Assembly: GCA_050250665.1 (NCBI GenBank)
Contig: JBFWOF010000036.1
Coordinates: forward strand, 1-64,000
Origin: JADKFD01 sp050250665
GTDB taxonomy: Bacteria > Pseudomonadota > Gammaproteobacteria > Xanthomonadales > SZUA-5
DNA: 64,000 nucleotides
Direction: 5' to 3'
Below the pieces are notes generated by a model. That model had not been told where the DNA came from. It worked only from the letters and a program-made list of their open reading frames with translations, and ran no database searches. The translations under genes were made by a program, and so were the position numbers. Shown here piece by piece: positions 36,023-48,108 of this stretch (positions are counted from its first letter, which is position 1; each line of letters opens with the position of its first letter).

Positions 36023-36895
36023 TCACTGCACCACCACGCTGCTGCCGTCGGGGCGACCATGGCGCAGGAACTCGGCCGGCGCGTAGCCGCTGAAACTGCG
36101 GAAATCGCGCACCAGGTGGGATTGATCGTAATAGCCGCAGTGCTGTGCCAGGCTGGCCCATAGCACCTCATCCAGTCCCTGGAGGCGGGCGATGGCGGCA
36201 TTGAAGCGGTGCACGCGCGCCAGGGCCTTGGGTCCCATTCCGACCTGTCGCTGGAACAGGGCGTTCAGATGTTTGCGGGTGTAGCCGGTCTGACTGGCCA
36301 GTTCGACCACGCCGATCTGTCCGCCGCGGCTGGCGATGCGCTCCACCGACCAGCGCACAGCGGGATGCACGGCGGCGCGGGGATCGAGGCGCGCCTGCAA
36401 CCAGGATTCGACCAGCGCGAAACGTTGCACGATGTCGGCGTTGTCGAGCAGTCGCTGACGCAGCGCCAGCACGCCATCGCCCAGCGCATCGGCGAGCGCG
36501 ATGATGTGATCGCTGAGCTGCGACTGATCCGCCTGAAGCCAGGGAAATCCACCGTGGGCGCTGAAGGCGACACCCAACAGCGCGCTGCCATGCGGCGCTT
36601 CGGTATCGATCGGACCCTGATGCAGGCCGGCGTACCAGATGTCGCGAAAGGCAATTCGCTGCTCCGGTGGCCCGGGCTGAATCCGGTATTGAACCGGCCC
36701 GAGATTGATCAGCAACTGGCTCTGTCCGCTCGGCAGGATGCGATCGCGGGCATAGCTGACCTGGCCTTCGCCATACCACATCTGCGCGACGATGCCCTGC
36801 AGCTGCGGCGGCGGCTGGCATAGGGCCACGGTCCATTGTCCCAGCACGGAGTCGTGGCGATGGATGCTGACTCGGTCAGCGGTCGGAAGCTGCAT
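36023..36895 (-). CDS. AraC-family transcriptional regulator
   Basis: A 291-residue regulator with an N-terminal DUF6597-like sensor domain and a C-terminal double HTH. The HTH shows VVELASQTGYTRKHLNALFQ and, 50 residues later, HCGYYDQSHLVRDFRSFSG. The ATG at 36895 has GGAG upstream; the frame is open to 37003 but lacks family-like residues there. It heads the AraC-DUF1761-SRPBCC set and probably controls it. It diverges from the NnrU gene across about 160 bases. Confidence 0.9.
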   Translation of the reverse strand: MQLPTADRVSIHRHDSVLGQWTVALCQPPPQLQGIVAQMWYGEGQVSYARDRILPSGQSQLLINLGPVQYRIQPGPPEQRIAFRDIWYAGLHQGPIDTEAPHGSALLGVAFSAHGGFPWLQADQSQLSDHIIALADALGDGVLALRQRLLDNADIVQRFALVESWLQARLDPRAAVHPAVRWSVERIASRGGQIGVVELASQTGYTRKHLNALFQRQVGMGPKALARVHRFNAAIARLQGLDEVLWASLAQHCGYYDQSHLVRDFRSFSGYAPAEFLRHGRPDGSSVVVQ

Positions 36896-37056
36896 GCCGC
36901 GGGCTCCAGGCTTCCCGGGGGCACCAGTTTGCCGTGGGTGCTCGGCCTTCACAAGCCGCTGACACAGGCTGCCCCCAGGCAGCGCATCGCAGCCGCACGC
37001 CAATGGCCCCGTGGGGGCTTATCCTAGGATCAGATCCTGCGCACCCGGAGCAAGCC

Positions 37057-37629
37057 ATGAATCTGCTGTTTGTCGGCCTTCTGATCTTTCTGGGCGTACA
37101 TTCGATCTCCATAGTGGCCCCCGGTTGGCGCGAGCGCATGCATGCGCGGCTGGGTGAAAACGGCTGGAAGGGGCTGTATGCGCTGCTCTCGATCGCCGGT
37201 TTTGCGCTGATCCTGGTCGGCTACGGCGCCGCGCGCAGCGAACCGCAGCTGGTCTACAGCCCGCCGCTGTGGACCCGACATCTGGCAGCGTTGCTGTTGC
37301 TGCCGGTGTTCCCATTGTTGCTGGCCACCTACTTTCCCGGCCGCATCCAGCGCGCCGTGGGGCATCCGATGCTGATCGCCACGGTGCTCTGGGCCGGTGC
37401 CCATCTGCTCGGCACCACCACCCGCGCCGATCTGCTGCTGTTCGGCAGTTTCCTCGGCTGGGCCCTGGCCGACTGGGCTTCGGCCCGCACCCGCCCGGCG
37501 CGCAAACTCCCGGGTGCACCGGCATCGAAATTCAACGATGTCATCGCCGTCGTCGGCGGAATCGGCCTGTACCTGCTGATGGCGCTCTGGGCCCATCGCT
37601 GGCTGATCGGCATTGCGCCCTTTGGGTGA
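37057..37629 (+). CDS. NnrU-family membrane protein
   Basis: A 190-residue polytopic protein with about six helices. The start LLIFLGVHSISIV, then GWKGLYALLSIAGFALILVG and later WAGAHLL and LADWASARTR, match NnrU. NnrU is linked to nitrite/nitric oxide reductase expression in some bacteria, and a similar domain occurs in plant carotenoid isomerase Z-ISO. No denitrification gene lies nearby, so the role here is open. A CGGAG ribosome site lies 7 bases before the ATG. Confidence 0.9.
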   Translation: MNLLFVGLLIFLGVHSISIVAPGWRERMHARLGENGWKGLYALLSIAGFALILVGYGAARSEPQLVYSPPLWTRHLAALLLLPVFPLLLATYFPGRIQRAVGHPMLIATVLWAGAHLLGTTTRADLLLFGSFLGWALADWASARTRPARKLPGAPASKFNDVIAVVGGIGLYLLMALWAHRWLIGIAPFG

Positions 37630-37826
37630 GGCGCTGTCCGGGCCAAGAGCAGGACGCAAAGGACGCGAAGGAAAGGCAGCAAGGTCGCGAAGGACGTGTC
37701 GCGGCGACCGGCGCCTGAAGTCGGCCGAGTCCGCGCGCCCGGCAGGCCAAGCCGCGGCCGCCGGCGCGAACGGCCGTGTGGCCAGCCCCCATCCACCGCG
37801 CGCCGGAGCCGCGCTACGCCGCTGTG

Positions 37827-38083
37827 GTAGGTCACGTTGTCCGCGCAGCGGGCTACGTGACGCCCCTCACGACCCTGGCTGGTTGATGAGGGTTGGACAG
37901 AAAAAGAAGGACGCGAAGGACGCAAAGGAAAAGCAGAAAGGTCGCCAAGGAAAGCGATCTCTCTCAACAGCTCTTCTTCGTGTCCTTTCTGCTTCTCCTT
38001 CGTGACCTTCGCGTCCTGCTGTTGGCCTGGGCTGCCCTGAGGTGCGCTTGTCACGTAGCCCGCTGCGCTGCCAACGTGACCTG
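37827..38083. repeat. Terminal-inverted-repeat element, copy A
   Basis: About 256 bases. It starts GTAGGTCACGTTGTCCGCGC and ends with the inverted GTCACGTAGCCCGCTGCGC...CGTGACCT. Inside is a GGACGCAAAGGAAAAGCAG arm and its inverted partner, forming a large hairpin. The body is nearly identical to copy B at 41388-41653 on the other side of polA. It has no coding capacity. Confidence 0.9.
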
Positions 38084-38358
38084 GTTTCTGACGGCCGGGT
38101 CTGGCGCGCACGCTTGAGGACGAAGTAGGCCGGGGCCGCGCGCCCGGCATCCACCATCGTGCTCAGCGGCATCGTTGATGCCTTGCACCGCATGCGCACG
38201 CGGAGGCGCGGAGGCCGCGGAGAACAGCCAAAAGCCATGAGACAGATTGCTCTTCTCCGCGGCCTCCGCGGCTCCGCGTGAGACATCGGCCGGGTACTTT
38301 TGGCTCCAGGGTGCAGAAGCGTCCAGACAAGTCTGGACCTACCACAGGCCGAAAACCG

Positions 38359-38453
38359 CGTCATTGCGAGGAGTGTAGCGACGAAGCAATCCAGGGTATC
38401 GACGCAGGCCCCTGGATTGCTTCCCCCGGATCAAGCCCGGGGTCGCAATGACG
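38359..38453. repeat. CGTCATTGCGAGGAG element
   Basis: A 95-base unit with inverted ends: CGTCATTGCGAGGAGTGTAG at the left and the complement (CGCAATGACG) at the right, plus inner complementary GAAGCAATCCAG / CTGGATTGCTTC. Related copies are at 11353, 17655, 45370 and 56104. Confidence 0.85.
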
Positions 38454-38651
38454 CTGGGAGTTCAGGGCCCGTGGGCAGGTCGGGCAGATACACGCGGCCC
38501 TCAACGACCTTCTTCGCGACCTTTCTGCTTTTCCTTCGCGTCCTTTGCGTCCCGCTTCTATTGTCCGCCATCGCCCAGGCCTGAACCGCACCTGCAGGCG
38601 AAGCCGCGCAAATGCTCGTAGTCTTGTCGCTGGTCTCCAGCTTCCGATGCC

Positions 38652-41366
38652 ATGTCCACGCTCTATCTGATCGACGGTTCCAGTTTCATGTTCCGGGCCT
38701 TTCACGCCCTGCCGCCGCTGACCAATGCCGCCGGCGAGCCCACCGGTGCGCTGTTTGGCGTGGTCAACATGCTGCGCAAGATTCTCCGGGAGGATCGGCC
38801 GGAGCATCTGGCTTTTGTCTTCGATGCCTCCGGTCCGACCTTTCGCGACCAGATGTACGCCGACTACAAGGCCAATCGGCCGCCGATGCCGGAGGACCTG
38901 CGGCTGCAGATCGAGCCGCTGCTGAAGATCGTCGAGGCCATGGGCGTGCCTATCCTGCGCGAGCCCGGGGTCGAGGCCGATGATGTCATCGGCACGCTGG
39001 CCAAGCAGGGTCACCAGGCCGGTCTGGAGGTGGTGATCTCGACCAGCGACAAGGATCTGACCCAGCTGGTCGAGCCCGGCATCGTCTGGCTCAACACCAT
39101 GACGGGCGAGCGTCTGGACAGCGCCGGCGTGCAGGCCAAGTTCGGCGTGCCGCCCGAACGCATCATCGATCTGCTGGCGCTGATGGGTGACAGTGTCGAC
39201 AACATTCCCGGCGTCGACAAATGCGGCCCGAAGACGGCCGCCAAATGGCTGGGCCAGTTCGACACCCTGCAGGGCGTCATCGATCATGCCGACGATTTCG
39301 GCGGCAAGCTCGGCGAGAACCTGCGCGCGGCCTTGCCGCGGCTGCCGCTGAACCGCGAGCTGGTGACGGTCAAGACCGATTGCGCGCTGCCGGTCACGGT
39401 CGACGATCTCAAGGTCGCCGAGCCGGCGGTCGAGCCGCTCAAGGAACTGTATGCCCGCTACGGCTTCAAGCAGGCCCTGACCGAGCTCGGCGGCGCGGCG
39501 CCGGAGACGGGATCAGCGGCGCCGGCTGCTGCGGCCGAGCTGCCCGCGGCACCGGCTGAACTCAAGCGCGAGCTGATCGTCACCGAGGCCGATCTGGCGC
39601 GCTGGATCAAGGTCCTGACTGCGGCCAGCGAATTCGCCTTCGATACCGAGACCACCAGTATCGATGCCCAGCTCGCGGTTCTGGTCGGGCTGTCCTTTGC
39701 CGTCGAAGCCGGTAGCGCCTGCTACATCCCGGTGGGTCACGACTACGCCGGCGTGCCGCAGCAACTGCCTCTGGAGCAGGTGCTGGCCGCGGTCAAGCCG
39801 CTGCTGGAAGACCCGGACCGCGCCAAGATCGCCCAGAACGGCAAGTACGACATCAATGTGCTGATGCGCTACGGCATCAACGTGGCCGGTTTTCGCTTTG
39901 ACACCATGCTCGAATCCTATGTGCTGAATTCGACCGCCAGTCAGCACAATATGGATGCGCTGGCGAAGAAATATCTGGGCGTGGACACCATCCATTACGC
40001 CGATGTGGCCGGCAAGGGCGCACGTCAGATCAGCTTCTCGCAGGTCGGGCTGGACGAGGCCTGCGCCTACGCTGCCGAAGATGCCGATGTCACGCTGCGC
40101 CTGCATCGGACACTGTGGCCGCAGCTGCAGGCCGAGCCGACCCTGGCGCGGGTGTTCAACGAGATCGAGATGCCGCTGGCGCCGGTGCTGGCGCGGATGG
40201 AACGCACCGGGGTACTGATCGATGGCGCCCTGCTGCGCACCCAGAGCAGCGAGCTCGGTCGTGCCATGATCAAGCTGCAGGAGGAGGTGCACGCCATTGC
40301 CGGCCGGCCCTTCAGCCTGGATTCGCCCAAGCAACTGGCCCAGGTGCTGTACGAGGAACGCGGCCTGCCGGTGAAGGTGCGCACACCCGGCGGGCAACCC
40401 TCGACCAATGAAGAGGCGCTGGAAGAGCTGGCCGACGCCGACGAGCTGCCGCGCAAGATTCTCGAATACCGCTCGCTGGCCAAGCTCAAGAGCACCTACA
40501 CCGACAAGCTGCCGGAGCTGATCAATCCCGACAGCGGCCGCGTCCACAGCAGCTTTCATCAGGCCGTCGCCGCCACCGGGCGCTTGTCGTCATCCGATCC
40601 CAATCTGCAGAACATCCCGATCCGCACGCCCGAGGGCCGGCGCATCCGCCAGGCTTTCATCGCCCCCAAGGGCTGGCTGGTGCTGGCGGCCGACTATTCC
40701 CAGATCGAGCTGCGGATCATGGCGCACCTGTCGGGTGATGCCGGTCTGCTGCGAGCCTTCAAGCAAGGTCAGGACATCCATCGCGCCACCGCCGCCGAGG
40801 TCTTCGGCAAGACCCCGGACGAGGTCAGCAGCAATGAGCGCCGCGCCGCCAAGGCCATCAACTTCGGCCTGATCTACGGCATGAGCGCCTTTGGTCTGGG
40901 GCGCCAGCTCGGCATCGGTCGCGGCGAGGCCCAGGACTATGTGGACCTGTATTTCTCGCGTTATCCCGGCGTACGCGAATACATGGATGCCACCCGGCGA
41001 AAGGTCCGCGATCAGGGTTATGTCGAAACCGTGTTCGGCCGCCGCCTGTATCTGCCGGACATCCGCGCCAAGAGCTACGCCGCCCGCCAGGGCGCTGAGC
41101 GCGCCGCCATCAACGCGCCCATGCAGGGCACCGCCGCCGACATCATCAAGCGCGCGATGATCACGATGGACCAGTGGCTGGCGCCGCATCAGGACGAGAT
41201 CCGCATGCTGATGCAGGTGCACGACGAACTGGTGTTCGAAATCCGCGAGGATCGGCTCTCGCACTACCGCGACGGCATCGCCGAACGCATGACCTCCGCC
41301 GCCGAACTGGCCGTGCCGCTCGTCGTCGATGTCGGCATCGGCGCCAACTGGGATGAGGCGCACTAG
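38652..41366 (+). CDS. polA: DNA polymerase I
   Basis: Replicates and repairs DNA, including removal of RNA primers. 904 residues. The 5'-3' exonuclease occupies about 1-290 (LIDGSSFMFRAFHALPPL, then GDSVDNIPG). The 3'-5' exonuclease spans about 310-490, with FDTETT at 330 and the downstream YAAEDADVTLRL, so proofreading residues are present. The polymerase domain shows DYSQIELRIMAHLSGD (motif A), RRAAKAINFGLIYGMS (motif B) and MQVHDELVFE (motif C). Complete. It is framed by two copies of a repeat element. Confidence 0.98.
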   Translation: MSTLYLIDGSSFMFRAFHALPPLTNAAGEPTGALFGVVNMLRKILREDRPEHLAFVFDASGPTFRDQMYADYKANRPPMPEDLRLQIEPLLKIVEAMGVPILREPGVEADDVIGTLAKQGHQAGLEVVISTSDKDLTQLVEPGIVWLNTMTGERLDSAGVQAKFGVPPERIIDLLALMGDSVDNIPGVDKCGPKTAAKWLGQFDTLQGVIDHADDFGGKLGENLRAALPRLPLNRELVTVKTDCALPVTVDDLKVAEPAVEPLKELYARYGFKQALTELGGAAPETGSAAPAAAAELPAAPAELKRELIVTEADLARWIKVLTAASEFAFDTETTSIDAQLAVLVGLSFAVEAGSACYIPVGHDYAGVPQQLPLEQVLAAVKPLLEDPDRAKIAQNGKYDINVLMRYGINVAGFRFDTMLESYVLNSTASQHNMDALAKKYLGVDTIHYADVAGKGARQISFSQVGLDEACAYAAEDADVTLRLHRTLWPQLQAEPTLARVFNEIEMPLAPVLARMERTGVLIDGALLRTQSSELGRAMIKLQEEVHAIAGRPFSLDSPKQLAQVLYEERGLPVKVRTPGGQPSTNEEALEELADADELPRKILEYRSLAKLKSTYTDKLPELINPDSGRVHSSFHQAVAATGRLSSSDPNLQNIPIRTPEGRRIRQAFIAPKGWLVLAADYSQIELRIMAHLSGDAGLLRAFKQGQDIHRATAAEVFGKTPDEVSSNERRAAKAINFGLIYGMSAFGLGRQLGIGRGEAQDYVDLYFSRYPGVREYMDATRRKVRDQGYVETVFGRRLYLPDIRAKSYAARQGAERAAINAPMQGTAADIIKRAMITMDQWLAPHQDEIRMLMQVHDELVFEIREDRLSHYRDGIAERMTSAAELAVPLVVDVGIGANWDEAH

Positions 41367-41387
41367 CTCGCGACCATCGCCACGTTT

Positions 41388-41653
41388 GTAGGTCACGTTG
41401 TCCGCGCAGCGGGCTACGTGACGCCCCTCACGACCCTGGCTGGTTGATGACGGTTGGACAGAAAAAGAAGGACGCGAAGGACGCGAAGGACGCAAAGGAA
41501 AAGAAGAAAGATCGCCAAGGAAAGCGTTCTCTCTCAACCGCTCTTCTTCGTGTCCTTTCTGCTTCTCCTTCGTGACCTTCGCGTCCTGCTGTTGGTCTGG
41601 GCTACCCTGAGGTGCCCTGTCACGTAGCCCGCTACGCGGCCAACGTGACCTAC
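41388..41653. repeat. Terminal-inverted-repeat element, copy B
   Basis: About 266 bases, starting GTAGGTCACGTTGTCCGCGC 22 bases after the polA stop and ending CAACGTGACCTAC. It matches copy A along its whole length with scattered substitutions and one additional GACGCGAAG repeat unit. It fills nearly all of the gap 41367-41669. Confidence 0.92.
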
Positions 41654-41669
41654 GTCCGCTGGATCACGA

Positions 41670-42707
41670 TCAGCGTGGCCGTACCCGGGTCAACAAGCCG
41701 GCAAAGGCGCGTTGGTCGATGCGGTCGAGCAGGTGGGCGGCCAGGCGCGCGGCGGCGCGGCCGTCCTCAATCAGGGGATTGGGGCTCAGGGTCTGGCCGA
41801 TGGCCTGGTGCAGGCGCTCGGCCGCTTCGCCGAGCTTGCACTCGATGCAGCCGCGCGGGGCGGGGCTGGCACCGATCCACAGCACATGGCGGCCCAGCCA
41901 ACGGGCTTCGAGCGCGAGCAGGGCATCATCGGTGATCAGCGCGCGAGCGCGTCGGAGCAGGGCCAGCCGGCGCCAGTGTGGCAGCTGGCCGAGGCGGCGC
42001 AGGCGCTGATCGATCTGCTGCTCGCCCAGACTCGGAGCCGCCACCCAGTCGACGCGCAGTTCGGCATCGCGGGCGAGCAGGGTTTCCACCAGGCGTTGGC
42101 CGTCCGCCGCGGGCAGGCTGCTGGCCAGCACCGCGCGTGGGAGCGCACTCTCGGCAGCGCCGCCAACGGCTTCACATTGTTCGCGGCATAGATCGAACAG
42201 CGGATCGCCGGTCTGCAGCGCCCGTCCGCGCGGCAGCTCCATCGGCGGCGCTTCCTTGCCGACATAAAACCAGGTGCACAGACCGGCCAGCAGGCGCCAG
42301 CGCAAACGTGGCGCGCTGTCGGCACTGGAGGCGATCAGGGCGCTGCCGATGCCGGCCCCGCGCGCGCCGATGGCCGCGGCCAGGCCGCTGCGCGAGGCAC
42401 CGCCGGCAACGATCAGCGCCGGACGCAGACGCAGCGCCAGACGCAGCAGCGCAAAAGCCGCCGCACTGGTGCCGCTGGCACCGGGCAGACGCAGATCGGG
42501 AGCGAGCCCATGTTCGCGCAACGCTTCGCGCACCTCGGCGCCGGACTCGCCGGTGTCGACCAGCAAGGCGCCGTCGCCACGACCCTGGGCCCGCAGGAAG
42601 CGCAACAGCGGTAACAACCGCAGGGCTTCCAGTCGGGTACCTGCCACCAGCATCAAGGGTGCAGCGGTTTCACCAGCCAGTATCCGCGGGAGTCGGAAAG
42701 CGCGCAT
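41670..42707 (-). CDS. Divergent UDP-GlcNAc 2-epimerase (WecB)-like protein
   Basis: A 345-residue protein with GT-B-like arrangement. MLVAGTRLEALRLLPLLRFL parallels the WecB start VFGTRPEAIKMAPL. LQTGDPLFDL parallels the WecB TGN..ID strand, and ALITDDALLALEARWLGRHV parallels TDSGGIQEEAPSLGKPV. The WecB GHRRE block and the usual acidic catalytic residues were not found, so it is probably not a working epimerase. Two starts are plausible: ATG at 42707 (GGAAG site) and GTG at 42860 (AGGGAAG site) immediately after the tex stop. It appears to be the second gene after tex. Family call is moderate. Confidence 0.6.
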   Translation of the reverse strand: MRAFRLPRILAGETAAPLMLVAGTRLEALRLLPLLRFLRAQGRGDGALLVDTGESGAEVREALREHGLAPDLRLPGASGTSAAAFALLRLALRLRPALIVAGGASRSGLAAAIGARGAGIGSALIASSADSAPRLRWRLLAGLCTWFYVGKEAPPMELPRGRALQTGDPLFDLCREQCEAVGGAAESALPRAVLASSLPAADGQRLVETLLARDAELRVDWVAAPSLGEQQIDQRLRRLGQLPHWRRLALLRRARALITDDALLALEARWLGRHVLWIGASPAPRGCIECKLGEAAERLHQAIGQTLSPNPLIEDGRAAARLAAHLLDRIDQRAFAGLLTRVRPR

Positions 42708-42860
42708 CGGAGTCTCTTCCGTCAGTGCAGGCTTGGACTGCAAGCTTGCCCGCGAGTTCCGCGCGCGCACCGTGAAGCGTTCCACATTCGCGTATTGCGC
42801 GCCGAGGATGCTCGCCCGGGAACGGGTCTTGCGACTGGCGCTGGCGCGACGCTGACTCAC

Positions 42861-45254
<2,394 letters not shown>

Positions 45255-45670
45255 GAGTGCCGGGCCAACTCCATAGGTCAGGGGCGTTGGAGCATAGCGG
45301 CAGCGGGGTGCGCCCGGGGCAGATCGGGGGGAAAGCAGGGGCAGGGGGCGTGGGGAGAAGACACTTGGGCGTCATTGCGAGGAGCGCGCCTTTAGCCGCG
45401 AGCGCAGCGTGGCGGGACGAAGCAATCCAGTGCTTCCGCGGCCTTGTGTCTGGATTGCTTCCCCCGGATCAAGTCCGGGGTCGCAATGACGCGCGCTTTT
45501 GTAGGTCCAGACTTGTCTGGACGCTCTTGGCCAGGTCCTGCAGAAGCGTCCAGACAAGTCTGGACCCACAACAGCCCACGGCCCTTCCCGTGCCCCATGC
45601 CCCCTTCCCCCTGCCCCGTTTCTGAGCCAGGTCAAGGCAGCCACGTCTGAATGCGCGGAGCATTGCTGGC
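45255..45670. repeat. Spacer with CATTGCGAGGAG element and GTCCAGAC pair
   Basis: The divergent gap between tex and the decarboxylase. A CGTCATTGCGAGGAGCG element spans 45370-45491, with an insertion (CGCCTTTAGCCGCGAGCGC region) in its left arm. A GTAGGTCCAGAC pair spans 45501-45568. No gene is seen; promoters were not resolved. Confidence 0.8.
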
Positions 45671-47614
45671 ATGAGCGACCCGGCCCTCTACCCCTGTTTC
45701 CTCGGTCCCTACGGCGAGAACGATGCGCTGCTGGAGCGTCTGGTGGTCGAATTTCTGCGCGACCACGTCTACTGGCGTCGCAATTTTCATCCGGAAGATC
45801 CGCCCGCCATTCCTACCCACGCCGCGCAGACGCCGGAGTTCATGGCCTTCGAGGCGCGGCTGCGGCGCGAGCTGCACAGCCTGTCGGCGGCGCTGAAGCG
45901 CTCGGTGCCCTTCCACAGTCCGCGCTATCTCGGTCACATGGTCTCGGATCTGCTGATCCCGGGCCTGGCTGCGCAAATCCTGACTTTGCCCTACAACCCC
46001 AACAACGTCAGCGAGGAAGCGGCACCGATCACCATCGATCTGGAGCTCAAGGTCGGGTTGCAGCTGGCACGGATGCTCGGATTCCCCAGCGATCCGGCGG
46101 CGCCGGACTGCGCCTTCGGCCATCTGACCAGCGGCGGTACCCTGGCCAACTACCAGGCCCTGCGACTGGCGCTGTCGCTGAAGGCCTGGCCGCTGGCGCT
46201 GCGGGCGGGGGGCGTGCCCGAGCTGGATTGCGGCAGCGACGACTGGCAGGCCTTCAACCTCGGCCATGACGCTCGTATCAGGCTGATCGGCGACTGTGAC
46301 CGCTGGCTGCGCAGCCTGCCTGCGGGGCAGGCACGGCAGTGGCGCAAGCGCATCGACGCCGAGCGCGTGGAAACGCTGGGTCTGAACGCCTTCTTCGAGC
46401 GTCACCCGCAGCTGAAACCGCCGATCGTGCTGGCGCCGGTCACCGCTCACTATTCCTGGAGCAAGGGCCTGAAGCTGATCGGTCTGGGCCGCAAGGCGCT
46501 GCATCTGGTGCCCGAATCGGGCATGCGCACCGATCTCGAGGCGCTGGAGGCCATGCTGCAGCGGGCGCTGGCCGAGCGCCAGCCGGTGCTGATGGCGGTG
46601 GGCGTACTCGGCAGCACCGAGTTCGGCACCATCGATCCCATCGACGGGCTGGTTGCTGCGCGCGAACGTTTCCGGACGCTGGGTCTGGATTTCGCGGTCC
46701 ACGTCGACGCCGCCTGGGGCGGCTATCTGAGCACGCTGTTCCGCGAGCCCGAGGGCGGATTGCGGGGGCTGGCCGACATGCGCGCCGACTTCGCCGATTT
46801 CCCGGCGCCCGCGGTGCACGCCGCCTTCGCGGCGCTGGCGCAGACCGATTCGGTGACCATCGATCCGCACAAGCTCGGCTACATCGCTTTTGGCGCCGGC
46901 GCCTTCATCTGCCGTGATCATCGCGCCATCGGCCTGCTCGACGAGGCTGCCGACTATGTGTTCAGTGACAGTGATTCCGCCGACTTCTTCCAGCGCTACC
47001 GGGCGCTCGGTCGCTATGTGCCGGAGGGCTCCAAGCCGGGCGCGGCGGCGGCGGCAGTCTACGTGACCCATCAGGTCCTGCCGCTGGACTATGCCCACTT
47101 CGGGCTGCTGCAGAAGCAGACCATACACAGCACCGAGGCTTTCGTTGCCGAGCTCCGGCGCTTTGCTGACGCCGAGTCGGCGCTGGTGCGGGTCAGCGTG
47201 CCCTTCGCGCCGGACAGCAATCTGGTGTGCATGGCTCTGAACCCGGTCGGCAACCGCGATATTGCCGCGATGAACCGCTTCGTGCGGCGCCTGTATCAAT
47301 GCCTGAAGTCCGATCCCAAAACGCCTCTGCAGGTGCATGAGTTCTTCGCCTCGATGACCACGCTGCAACCGGAGATGCTGGGCGAACAGGACATGGCCCG
47401 GGTGCTGGCCGAGCTCGATCTGGACCCGTCCAGCATCAATCCCGATGACAGTGGCGCCGACCGTCTGGTGATCCTGCGGCATACCCTGATGAATCCCTAT
47501 CTGATCGACCGCGAGAACGGCATCAGCTATCTGGCGCGCTACTTCGAGTATCTGGCGCGCCGCATCGACGAGCTGCTGTTCCTGCAGCGACCGCTGGTGC
47601 CGGCCTGCGGCTGA
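45671..47614 (+). CDS. PLP-dependent group II decarboxylase
   Basis: A 647-residue pyridoxal-phosphate enzyme of the glutamate/tyrosine/aromatic amino acid decarboxylase fold. Visible: NPNNVSEEAAP, FGHLTSGGTLANYQAL for cofactor binding, VHVDAAWGGY with the ring-contacting Asp, and IDPHKLGYI with the Schiff-base Lys-401. It is longer than typical E. coli GadB (466) because of an insert at about 180-260 and a long tail. The substrate cannot be told. A GGAG ribosome site lies 9 bases before the ATG. A small gene and a membrane-protein gene follow on the same strand. Confidence 0.9.
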   Translation: MSDPALYPCFLGPYGENDALLERLVVEFLRDHVYWRRNFHPEDPPAIPTHAAQTPEFMAFEARLRRELHSLSAALKRSVPFHSPRYLGHMVSDLLIPGLAAQILTLPYNPNNVSEEAAPITIDLELKVGLQLARMLGFPSDPAAPDCAFGHLTSGGTLANYQALRLALSLKAWPLALRAGGVPELDCGSDDWQAFNLGHDARIRLIGDCDRWLRSLPAGQARQWRKRIDAERVETLGLNAFFERHPQLKPPIVLAPVTAHYSWSKGLKLIGLGRKALHLVPESGMRTDLEALEAMLQRALAERQPVLMAVGVLGSTEFGTIDPIDGLVAARERFRTLGLDFAVHVDAAWGGYLSTLFREPEGGLRGLADMRADFADFPAPAVHAAFAALAQTDSVTIDPHKLGYIAFGAGAFICRDHRAIGLLDEAADYVFSDSDSADFFQRYRALGRYVPEGSKPGAAAAAVYVTHQVLPLDYAHFGLLQKQTIHSTEAFVAELRRFADAESALVRVSVPFAPDSNLVCMALNPVGNRDIAAMNRFVRRLYQCLKSDPKTPLQVHEFFASMTTLQPEMLGEQDMARVLAELDLDPSSINPDDSGADRLVILRHTLMNPYLIDRENGISYLARYFEYLARRIDELLFLQRPLVPACG

Positions 47615-47652
47615 TCGAGAACAAGTCAGCATCTGCGCGATAGCATGTGGCC

Positions 47653-48036
47653 ATGAGCGTCCGGGTCGAATCCACAGTCGCCGAAAGCACAACCGAACTG
47701 GCCCGTCGCGCGCGTGCCGAGCTGCTGGCCCTGCCTGCCGATGCGGCGCCACTGACCTATCAGGTGCTGGCCCAGCGCCTGCAACTCAAGCCACCGCACA
47801 GCATTCATCGGCTGGTGCAGGCGCTGGAGCTCTGCATGCACGAGGATGCCGCTGCCGGCAGACCCTTCATTGCTGCACGGGTCATCAGCCGCGCCCGTGG
47901 TGGCCTGCCGGCGCCGGGCTTCTTTGCGCTGGCCACGGTGCTCGGCCGACATGGGGGCGCCGAGACTGGACCCGGCGCCGAGGCCTTCCACCAGGCGCAG
48001 CTGCGGGCGCTGCACGGGAATCTCGCGTCCGGCTGA
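47653..48036 (+). CDS. Small conserved-looking protein, unknown
   Basis: A 127-residue protein starting at ATG 47653 (a GTG at 47647 is also in frame). It has no signal or membrane segment. The middle (LTYQVLAQRLQLKPPHSIHRLVQALEL, read here in parts) is helical and looks like a winged-helix. It is followed by FIAARVISRARGGLPAPGFF, a motif that appears structured rather than random. It is 38 bases after the decarboxylase and 72 before the membrane protein, so may be in their operon. I do not recognise the family. Confidence 0.65.
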   Translation: MSVRVESTVAESTTELARRARAELLALPADAAPLTYQVLAQRLQLKPPHSIHRLVQALELCMHEDAAAGRPFIAARVISRARGGLPAPGFFALATVLGRHGGAETGPGAEAFHQAQLRALHGNLASG

Positions 48037-48108
48037 GGCGATCACCGTGCAGCCTCACGTACAAGCCTTCATTATCGGCACCCGGATTGGGCGACTGAGC
48101 GCACGGGC

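Larger units (their letters stand above)
37630..38651. repeat. 1-kb gene-free spacer made of repeats upstream of polA
   Basis: No convincing gene. In order: a GGACGCGAAGGAAAGG arm at 37651-37692; a GCCGAGTCCGCGCGCCCGG...CTAC element at 37719-37816; the TIR-bounded unit at 37827-38083; a GTAGGCCGGGGCCGCGCGCC half at 38126-38148; a GCGGAGGCCGCGGAG hairpin at 38198-38282; a GTCCAGAC/GTCTGGAC hairpin at 38319-38342; a CGTCATTGCGAGGAG element at 38359-38453; and a TTTCTGCTTTTCCTTCGCG arm at 38518-38550. Confidence 0.8.

Noticed and set aside
37827..41653. polA as cargo of a composite transposon bounded by the two repeat copies
   Set aside because: There is no transposase, polA is core genome, and both copies lie in ordinary spacers where similar repeats abound; duplication of a small element is simpler.
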